64,000 nucleotides of DNA from contig NZ_BSTD01000003.1 in NCBI RefSeq assembly GCF_030269325.1, forward strand, positions 682,001 through 746,000, given 5' to 3'. The notes beneath the pieces were generated by a model that saw nothing but the letters and a program-made list of their open reading frames with translations, ran no database searches and was not told the DNA's origin. The translations under genes were made by a program, and so were the position numbers. This DNA is from Amycolatopsis sp. NBRC 101858. Its GTDB lineage: Bacteria; Actinomycetota; Actinomycetes; Mycobacteriales; Pseudonocardiaceae. Below are positions 58,147 through 64,000 of the stretch, one piece after another; within the stretch, counting starts at the first letter, position 1, and every line of letters starts with the position of its first letter.

Positions 58147-59225
58147 CAGTAGAGCCCTTCCGGCGCGGCCTGGCTCACCTGCAGCGGGCGCACGTTGTAC
58201 ACGCCGTCCACCGGCCATTCGCCCTTGGTGTCGTAGCGGGTCGCCTCGTCGCGCTCCATCAGGTTGGGCAGGAACAGGTCCTCGTGCAGCACGGTCAGCT
58301 TCAGCTGGCCCGACTGTCCCTTGTCGACGGTCTTCCGGAAGTCCTCCGGGTCCACCACGGACATCGTCACCTGCGGGTACGTCGGCGCGTAGGGCAGGAT
58401 CGCGCCGCCATCCTCGGGGTGCAGGCTCACCGCGTTGCCGAAGGTGTTGCCGTAGCCCGACCGCACGAGCCCGCCGTCGAGCGCCTTGACGAAGTCCTGG
58501 TACATCTGCGGGCTCATGTGCGTGCCGCCGAGGCGGACGCCGTCGAGCGCCGCGACCAGGTCCGGGTGCCGGGCGATCAGCTTCTGCAGCAGCGCGGGCG
58601 TCGTGTTGAGGTAGTGGACGTGCTGCGAGCGCAGGCAGTCGACGATCTGGCCGAGCACGTGCTCGGTGTACTCGCCCAGCTCCTTCATCTTGCCGGCGCG
58701 GATGAGCTGCTTGATCCACCGCGGGTCCATGTCGATGCCGTACACGAGCCCGGCCAGCTGCTCGGACAGCTCGATCGCGCCGTTGCCGATCTGGTGCGGC
58801 CCGCTCGGCGTCGCCTGCAGCCAGGTGCGGCCGGCCTGGTAGCCGTCGAACAGGTACGACCAGCGCCGCCACTCGACGCGGTGGGTCATCATGTCTTCGG
58901 TGTAGAACACGCGCACCGGGTCGCCGGTGGTGCCGCCGGACTCCCAGACGCGGCCGATCAGCGGCCGCGGCACGGTGCGCGGCACCAGGTCGCCGGGGTC
59001 CATGCCGCGCAGGTCGCCGGGCGGGAACGGGCCGAACTCGGCGAGCTGGTCGTACCGGGTGATGTCCATCGGGTCGAACGCCAGCTCGGTCGCCCGCTTC
59101 AGCCAGTACGGGCTGCCGAGCTCCGGGTTGAAGTGCCGTCGCACCACGTGCCGCGTCCACGCGTCGAGGTCGAGGGACAACCAGTGGTCGGTCAGGCTGG
59201 CACGTTCGTGCGTGCGGGTGCTCAC
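58146..59225 (-). CDS. AMP-forming acyl ligase-like protein (PaaK/EhpF-like, short form)
   Basis: A 359-residue member of the ANL adenylating superfamily. The AMP/phosphate loop ESGGTTGDP (95-103) is intact, and later parts resemble phenylacetate-CoA ligase. At 359 residues it is shorter than PaaK (about 430) and appears to lack the C-terminal lid domain, as in EhpF from phenazine (griseoluteate) antibiotic biosynthesis. It may only make an acyl-adenylate, or pass the acyl group to a carrier protein or reductase. GTG at 59225 has AAGGAG five bases upstream. It lies 14 bp after the acyltransferase-like gene and overlaps the FAD oxidase. Confidence 0.86.
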   Translation of the reverse strand: MSTRTHERASLTDHWLSLDLDAWTRHVVRRHFNPELGSPYWLKRATELAFDPMDITRYDQLAEFGPFPPGDLRGMDPGDLVPRTVPRPLIGRVWESGGTTGDPVRVFYTEDMMTHRVEWRRWSYLFDGYQAGRTWLQATPSGPHQIGNGAIELSEQLAGLVYGIDMDPRWIKQLIRAGKMKELGEYTEHVLGQIVDCLRSQHVHYLNTTPALLQKLIARHPDLVAALDGVRLGGTHMSPQMYQDFVKALDGGLVRSGYGNTFGNAVSLHPEDGGAILPYAPTYPQVTMSVVDPEDFRKTVDKGQSGQLKLTVLHEDLFLPNLMERDEATRYDTKGEWPVDGVYNVRPLQVSQAAPEGLY

Positions 59226-59239
59226 GGTTTCTCCTTGCT

Positions 59240-60205
59240 TCAGACGCCGGGGGCGACGAGGTCGACGGCGTAGTCGTAGATCGCGGTCATGGCCTCGGTG
59301 ACGTGGTGCGGCTCGGTGATGCGCACGACGGGGAACGGGAAGTCGAGCACCCCGGCGGGCAGCGTCGGGCCGAGGACGAAGGCGAGCCGGACGCCCTGGC
59401 TCTTCATCCCGGCGCACACGTGCGGCAGGCTCATCGTGGTGGTCTTGTTGCGCTGGAACAGATCGCGGACCTCGTCGGCGGTCGTCAGCGCGCGTTCCTC
59501 GAGGAACGAGCACACCGGGATGCGCGGGTCGGCGACCGTCATGGCCGCGACGGCCGGGGCCATGAAGTCGGTCGCGTACTGGCGCAGCGGCGAGTGCACG
59601 GCGAACGGCTGGCCGTCGATGACGCTGATCATGCCGGGCGGGCTCTGCGCGACGAGCTTGCCGAGGGCTTCGGCGGTGCCGCTGAGCATGAGCAGCCGGG
59701 CGGTGCCGTTCGAGAGCACGCCGAAGTCGCCGCCGAGGTACACGCCGGGCCGCCGGTCGCCGTAGTAGAACGTCGGGTCCTCGGTCACCGGCAGGAAGGC
59801 GATGGCCGCGCCCTGCGCCGGGGGCGCCGGGTCGGGCAGCGGCGTCTTGGCCTCGCGCACCAGCAGGTCGAACAGGGTGCGCCGGTCCACCGCGCCCGCG
59901 ACGGAGCTGGCGATCAGGCCGCCGAGGCTGATGCCGCCGGCGACGCCGGGGTGGATGTCGGACTCGGCGAGCACGTCGTGGATGCCGAGCGCGAGGGCGG
60001 CCAGCCGGATGCCGGCGAGGCTGAAGCGGTCGTGGTCGCCCCGGGGTTCGAACTCGCCGCGCAGCAGGGCTCGCGGTTCGATGCCGGTCCAGTCGCGCAC
60101 CTGCTCGTAGGAGCGGCGCATGGCCGGGTAGGCCTCGTGGAGCTTCGCACCGTGCTCCGGGTCGGGATCGGAGATGTTCGCGCCGAACAGATATCCCAGA
60201 GTCAC
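59240..60205 (-). CDS. Discrete acyltransferase-like protein (FabD/AT superfamily)
   Basis: A 321-residue protein related to malonyl/acyl-CoA:ACP transacylases. The nucleophile elbow reads GISLGG (Ser93), where the family normally has GHSLGE, and the catalytic His204 lies in VHSPLRQ as in FabD. Loss of the elbow His and Glu suggests altered substrate or reaction (acyl transfer between carriers, or editing hydrolysis) rather than standard malonyl loading. GTG at 60205 has AGGAG six bases upstream. First gene of the trio with the ligase and FAD oxidase. Confidence 0.82.
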   Translation of the reverse strand: MTLGYLFGANISDPDPEHGAKLHEAYPAMRRSYEQVRDWTGIEPRALLRGEFEPRGDHDRFSLAGIRLAALALGIHDVLAESDIHPGVAGGISLGGLIASSVAGAVDRRTLFDLLVREAKTPLPDPAPPAQGAAIAFLPVTEDPTFYYGDRRPGVYLGGDFGVLSNGTARLLMLSGTAEALGKLVAQSPPGMISVIDGQPFAVHSPLRQYATDFMAPAVAAMTVADPRIPVCSFLEERALTTADEVRDLFQRNKTTTMSLPHVCAGMKSQGVRLAFVLGPTLPAGVLDFPFPVVRITEPHHVTEAMTAIYDYAVDLVAPGV

Positions 60206-60441
60206 CGAATTCTCCTGACGAACGATTCCGAAGCGGCTGCCGCGACGCTACGGATACCTTCGGGCGCGGAACCGGGCTAGCATGGGGTCTCTAGGCAAAA
60301 CCTCAGCTCCGGGCGCGGGACTCCTTAAGGGTTCCCCCAGGGTTGGCCTGGTAGGGCGGCTATCGCGGGCGACGTGCGTGGGAAAAAGCTGGCAGCCGGC
60401 CCATCCAGGCTCGTCACCCTATTCGCCGGAGGTATCAGAAC
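60206..60441. promoter_or_regulatory. Divergent intergenic region (acyltransferase-like / LLM monooxygenase)
   Basis: 236 bp between divergent starts should hold two promoters. CCAGG and CCTGG around 60344-60360 form a short inverted repeat. No convincing -35/-10 pair is seen on either strand. Confidence 0.4.
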
Positions 60442-61503
60442 GTGGAGTATGGCGTCTCGCTGTTGCCGGACTGCGACCCGGAGACCACGACCGCCTCGCA
60501 GTACTTCCAGGATGTGCTGCAGGTCAGTGTGCTCGCCGATCAGCTCGGCCTGAACTACGTCAAGATGACCGAGCACTACCTGCGCTCCTACGGCGGATAT
60601 TCCCCGAGCCCGCTGGCGTTCCTGTCGGCGGTGGCCGCGCGCACCCAGTCGATCCGCCTGATGACCGGCGGCATCCAGGCGTCGTTCCACCACCCCATCC
60701 AGATCGCCGCGCACGCCGCACAGGTCGACGTGATGAGCGGCGGCCGCCTGGACGTCGGGTTCGCCCGCGCGTTCCTGCCGTACGAGTTCGAGGCGTTCGG
60801 CGTCGACATGGACACCAGCCGCGAGCGGTTCCTGGCGACCATCGAGGCGGTCGTGCGGCTGTGGAACGAGAAGGACGTCACCGAGGACACGCCGTTTTTC
60901 AAGTACGAGAACGCGAACTCGCTCCCGGCCCCGGTGCAGCAGCCGGGCCCGCCGGTGTGGGTGGCGGCGCTGGCGACCCCGGCGAGCTTCGACTGGACCG
61001 GCCGCAAGGGCTTCAACCTGCTGATCAGCTCTACCCAGCTCAACGAGATGGCCCGCAAGCGCGAGTACGTCGAGCTGTACCGGAACGCGTTCATGGAGGA
61101 ACACGGCGATTCGGGCCGCAAGCCGAAGTTCGCGGTGAGCATCCCGCTGCTGATCGCCGACACCGACGAAGAGGCCCGCGACCTGGCGGTGCCGTTCATG
61201 GTGAAATCGTTCAACGCGTTCAAGGAAGCGATCCTGTCCTGGCACAACGTGGAATCCCCGGCGTACGAGGGCTACACGGCGATGGCCCGCCAGATGGCGA
61301 GCTTCGACCTGGAGACGGACGGCCTGGAGGCCAAGGCGGTGGTCGGCTCACCGGACACGGTGCTGGGCCGCATCGAAGAGGTCCGCGACGTGCTGGGCCC
61401 GGACGTGATCCTCTGGAACCTCGACTTCGGCGGCCAGTCCCTGGAGACGATGTCCCGCACGCTGAACCTGTTCGCGGACAAGGTGATGCCCGCCCTCGGA
61501 TGA
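60442..61503 (+). CDS. Luciferase-like (LLM class) flavin-dependent monooxygenase
   Basis: A 353-residue TIM-barrel protein of the bacterial luciferase-like family, which uses FMNH2 or reduced F420 to oxidise substrates with O2, or acts as an F420 reductase. It has the family's conserved segments, such as NYVKMTEHYLRSYGGYSPSP, LMTGGIQASFHHP, SGGRLDVGFARA and a C-terminal VGSPDTVLGRIEEV. GTG at 60442 is preceded by GGAGG about nine bases upstream. It is single and divergent from the acyltransferase-like gene. Substrate and cofactor cannot be assigned. Confidence 0.9.
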   Translation: MEYGVSLLPDCDPETTTASQYFQDVLQVSVLADQLGLNYVKMTEHYLRSYGGYSPSPLAFLSAVAARTQSIRLMTGGIQASFHHPIQIAAHAAQVDVMSGGRLDVGFARAFLPYEFEAFGVDMDTSRERFLATIEAVVRLWNEKDVTEDTPFFKYENANSLPAPVQQPGPPVWVAALATPASFDWTGRKGFNLLISSTQLNEMARKREYVELYRNAFMEEHGDSGRKPKFAVSIPLLIADTDEEARDLAVPFMVKSFNAFKEAILSWHNVESPAYEGYTAMARQMASFDLETDGLEAKAVVGSPDTVLGRIEEVRDVLGPDVILWNLDFGGQSLETMSRTLNLFADKVMPALG

Positions 61504-61523
61504 CCCCTCCCAGGGGTGAAGAA

Positions 61524-61566
61524 GCGGAAGGACCCGACGGCTGGGGCAGCCACCGGGTCCTTCCGC
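61524..61566. terminator. Hairpin terminator after the LLM gene
   Basis: A perfect 13-bp inverted repeat, GCGGAAGGACCCG (61524-61536) and CGGGTCCTTCCGC (61554-61566), lies 21 bp beyond the LLM stop codon. It has no long U-run but is strongly stable. Confidence 0.7.
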
Positions 61567-61708
61567 CGTAAGGCGCGGCGGCAGCCCGGACGAACGAGCA
61601 CCCAGACTCCCCCGCACCCCGATCCGAAGCCGAAACACGGCCGGCCGCCGGCCGTAGTCACAATGAAAGCTTCGGGGTGCCCGGGAAACCACCCCATCGA
61701 CAACGCAA

Positions 61709-61742
61709 AAGGGCCCGGCAGCCGCGAAGCCACCGGGCCCTT
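61709..61742. terminator. Hairpin terminator facing the GPP34 gene
   Basis: AAGGGCCCGG (61709-61718) pairs with CCGGGCCCTT (61733-61742). It lies just downstream of the GPP34 stop codon. On the minus strand the stem is followed by TTGC, a weak U-run. Confidence 0.65.
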
Positions 61743-61758
61743 CCGCCGTAAGAAGAGG

Positions 61759-62421
61759 TCAGCCGCTGAAGCCGAGCCCACCCTGAGCCGCGATCATCGT
61801 CAACCGAATGCCGCGCAAAGCCTTCTCCAACCCCGGAGCCACCTCACCCACCCGGTCCGTCAGCTCCTCGATGCGGTCCTTGTACTCGCCCTTGCTCTCC
61901 TTGCGCGTCACAACGCTCGGCACCGTGCCAGCGGCCGCGAGGGCCACCAAAGCCGCGTCGTCCGCGCCGACCTGGGCGGCCGGGGTCGAGCCGTGCAGTA
62001 CCTCGACCGCGTGCTCCTGCAGTGCCTTGGCCAGGGCCGGGTCGGTCACCGTCACGTGGGTCTTCGGGACGACGCCCAGGACCTTCTTCTCCTGGACCGT
62101 CAGGAGCTTCTGCTCCACCAGCTGCTCCTCGATCTGGTCGAGGGTCTCCTTGTAGTCGTGCCGCAGCCACGACTTCCAGCTGCGCTTCTCGTTGCCGATC
62201 TGCGCCAGCAGCCGGTCGAGCACCGGGTCGCCGGTCGGGTCCGACTTGACCAGGACGGCGTCCCCGTCCTCGTCGGCGATGTTGCCGCGCAGCGCCAGCT
62301 CCGTCAGCACGCCGGCGCGGGTCAGGAACGCCGTGCGGGTGCGGTCGTAGAGGTCTTCCTTCTCCAGGTCGTAGGCCAGCAGGTAGGCGCGGTAGTGGAC
62401 GGCGGTCGGCGTCTCGGTCAT
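61759..62421 (-). CDS. GPP34 (Golgi phosphoprotein 3-like) family protein
   Basis: A 220-residue protein of the GPP34 family, named for eukaryotic GOLPH3 and common in actinomycetes with no firmly known role. Seen: the N-terminal helical pattern YLLAYDLEKEDLYDRTRTAFLTRAGVLTELALRGNI and the repeated K/R-rich helices of the family. No signal peptide or membrane segment is visible. ATG at 62421 starts it. It is probably unrelated to the polyketide genes. Confidence 0.85.
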   Translation of the reverse strand: MTETPTAVHYRAYLLAYDLEKEDLYDRTRTAFLTRAGVLTELALRGNIADEDGDAVLVKSDPTGDPVLDRLLAQIGNEKRSWKSWLRHDYKETLDQIEEQLVEQKLLTVQEKKVLGVVPKTHVTVTDPALAKALQEHAVEVLHGSTPAAQVGADDAALVALAAAGTVPSVVTRKESKGEYKDRIEELTDRVGEVAPGLEKALRGIRLTMIAAQGGLGFSG

Positions 62422-62734
62422 CTTCGGTCACCCGTTTCTGAGTCGTTCGTCGGTACAGCCGGGATCCCCGCGTCCGGCCGGGTTCTCCCCCTGGCGGACG
62501 CGTTCCTAGGCGTATTACCCGATCTTGGCGGAACTCATGCCCGGCAAAAACGGCCAAAGGTTGACAGTCGGTGACGGAAGGTTGTCGGCTCACAACCTTA
62601 GTTGTTCCGGCGTGCGGAGTAACGGGGCTTAGCAGTCTCCCCAGACGTCGTCCGATCGGGTGGACTCGCGCCCCACCAGGCCGTTAAGAGAAAGGGGCCA
62701 GTCTTTCGACACCACTATCCGCAATGGACGGCTC
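62422..62734. promoter_or_regulatory. Divergent intergenic region with an 8-bp inverted repeat
   Basis: The 313-bp gap lies between divergent GPP34 and hexosaminidase genes. AAGGTTGT (62578-62585) and ACAACCTT (62592-62599) form a perfect inverted repeat with a six-base spacer, a good operator candidate. A TTGACA hexamer at 62561-62566 could be a -35, but no matching -10 is clear. Confidence 0.5.
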
Positions 62735-64000
62735 ATGACCGCTCGAAGTGTCAGGCGTGGGGTGCTGTTCCTCTCCCTCCTCGGCCTGCTCGCCCCCGCG
62801 GTGCCCGCCGGCGCCGCACCGCAGGCGGTTCCGGCCGCACCCACCCTCCAGCAGGTCGTGCCGGCCCCGGTGTCGGTGACGCCGGACCCGGCCGTCCGCT
62901 ACCTGCTCAACCCGGCGACGGTGGTGTTCACCTCCGCCGGCACCGACGCCCGGCAGGTCGGCGACTACCTCGCCGGGCTGCTCCGCCCGGCGACCCGGTT
63001 CCGGGTCCCGGTGGTCCCCGCTCCCGCCCTCCCCGGCGTCCCGAAGGCGCTGCCCGGGATCTCGCTGCTGCTCGGCGGTGCCGACCCCCGCGTCGGCGCC
63101 GAGGGCTACACGCTCGACAGCACGGCGTCCGGGGTGACCATCCGGGCCCTGAAGCCCGCCGGCCTGTTCAACGGCGTGCAGACGCTGCGGCAGCTCCTGC
63201 CCGCCTCGCTCAGCGGGACGCTCTCGGTGCCCGGCGGCCACATCCTCGACTACCCGCGCTACCCCTACCGGGGCGCGATGCTCGACGTGGCGCGGCACTT
63301 CCTGCCGGTGGGCGACGTCAAGAAGTACATCGACGACATCGCGCTGTACAAGGTCAACAACCTGCACCTGCACCTCACCGACGACCAGGGCTGGCGGCTG
63401 CAGATCACCGGCTGGCCGAACCTGACCGCCAAGGGCGCGAGCACCGGCTCCGGCGGCGGGGCGGGCGGGTTCTACACCCAGGCCCAGTACCGCGACATCG
63501 TCGCCTACGCGCAGAGCCGGCACATCACGGTCGTGCCGGAGATCGACATGCCCTCGCACTTCGGCGCGGCGCTGTCGTCGTACGCCGAGCTCAACTGCGA
63601 CGGCGTCGCCGGGCCGGTCTACACCGGCCTCACCCCCGCGCCGCGGTCGGACCTCTGTGTCGACAAGCCGATCACGTACAAGTTCATCAGTGACGTGCTG
63701 GGCCAGCTCGCGGCGCTGACCCCGGGCGGCTACCTCGACGTCGGCGGCGACGAGATCCAGGACCTCGACGACGCGCAGTACACGGCGTTCATGGCGAAGG
63801 TCGCGCCGATCGTGGCCAAGCTCGGCAAGAAGCTGCTGGGCTGGGCCGAGATGCTGACCGCGACCCCGCCGAAGGGCGCGACCGGCGAGTTCTGGATCTA
63901 CGACGGCACCCAGAACGAGGTCGGCGAAGCCAGCCAGAAGGGCGCGAAGCTGATCATGGCGCCGTGCGTCTACACCTACCTCGACATGAAGTACGCCCCC
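62735..64000 (+). CDS. Secreted GH20 beta-N-acetylhexosaminidase (3' end outside window)
   Basis: The first 422 codons of a glycoside hydrolase family 20 enzyme that removes terminal N-acetylglucosamine or N-acetylgalactosamine from chitin fragments or glycans. An N-terminal signal peptide (basic RSVRRG, hydrophobic LFLSLLGLL, likely cleavage near AGA-AP around residue 27) indicates export. A GH20b-like N-terminal domain precedes the catalytic barrel, which shows HLHLTDDQGW and the catalytic Asp339-Glu340 in VGGDE. ATG at 62735 was chosen. An ATG 21 bases upstream hits a stop. The gene runs off the right edge. Confidence 0.94.
   Translation, partial: MTARSVRRGVLFLSLLGLLAPAVPAGAAPQAVPAAPTLQQVVPAPVSVTPDPAVRYLLNPATVVFTSAGTDARQVGDYLAGLLRPATRFRVPVVPAPALPGVPKALPGISLLLGGADPRVGAEGYTLDSTASGVTIRALKPAGLFNGVQTLRQLLPASLSGTLSVPGGHILDYPRYPYRGAMLDVARHFLPVGDVKKYIDDIALYKVNNLHLHLTDDQGWRLQITGWPNLTAKGASTGSGGGAGGFYTQAQYRDIVAYAQSRHITVVPEIDMPSHFGAALSSYAELNCDGVAGPVYTGLTPAPRSDLCVDKPITYKFISDVLGQLAALTPGGYLDVGGDEIQDLDDAQYTAFMAKVAPIVAKLGKKLLGWAEMLTATPPKGATGEFWIYDGTQNEVGEASQKGAKLIMAPCVYTYLDMKYAP

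Larger units (their letters stand above)
61504..61758. other. Non-coding gap between convergent genes
   Basis: This 255-bp gap separates the LLM gene from the convergent GPP34 gene. It holds two strong hairpins (61524-61566 and 61709-61742) and otherwise nothing I recognise. The two hairpins share the sequence CCACCGGG(T/C)CCTTCCGCCG, so one looks like a duplicate of the other. Confidence 0.7.

Noticed and set aside
62705..62735. Possible DasR (dre) operator before the hexosaminidase gene
   Set aside because: Only one half (AGTGGT on the minus strand) resembles the consensus. The other half does not.

Overview
The window is a very GC-rich actinomycete chromosome segment. A Pseudonocardiaceae host such as Amycolatopsis is my guess from gene style, not proven. 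It carries most of a modular type I polyketide (macrolide-type) gene cluster, followed by an aromatic/heteroaromatic ring-cleavage locus and ordinary chromosomal genes. No mobile element, integrase or CRISPR array was seen.

Region 1 (1-42551, all minus strand, transcribed right to left): four collinear PKS genes. The first (30804-42551) has a decarboxylating KSQ loading module and modules 1-2. The second (16466-30769) has modules 3-5, the third (2731-16062) modules 6-8, and the fourth (from 2692, running off the left edge) starts module 9. AT and KR motifs predict a propionate starter, four methylmalonyl extensions each reduced to a hydroxyl (KR types A, A, A, B), a malonyl module with DH and KR giving an alkene, then methylmalonyl (A), malonyl (B), methylmalonyl (A) and malonyl. 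No ER and no thioesterase lie in the window, so the chain is finished outside it. Docking-domain sequences support the order.

Region 2 (42661-48960, same strand): tailoring and self-protection genes. These are a cytochrome P450, a macrolide-type glycosyltransferase, a CPA2 cation/proton antiporter, a flavin-dependent halogenase-like enzyme, a free acyl carrier protein and an unrecognised 215-residue protein. Gene ends are tightly spaced or overlap, except for a perfect 19-bp inverted repeat between halogenase and antiporter. No deoxysugar genes or regulators were seen.

Region 3 (49029-50324): isocitrate lyase, perhaps the edge of the antibiotic cluster.

Region 4 (50515-61503): a UbiD-type decarboxylase (plus strand) faces a minus-strand operon encoding a BphD-like hydrolase, a BphC-like extradiol dioxygenase, an M20-fold protein lacking most metal ligands, a CarAa-like Rieske oxygenase and a UbiX-like prenyltransferase. 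Together they look like a decarboxylate, dihydroxylate, meta-cleave and hydrolyse route for an aromatic or N-heteroaromatic acid, possibly phenazine-1-carboxylate-like. Upstream on the same strand are an acyltransferase-like protein, a short AMP-ligase and an FAD oxidase. A tRNA-Trp-like gene sits inside this run of genes. A luciferase-like monooxygenase is divergent.

Region 5 (61759-64000): a GPP34-family protein and the 5' part of a secreted GH20 beta-N-acetylhexosaminidase, probably ordinary chromosome.
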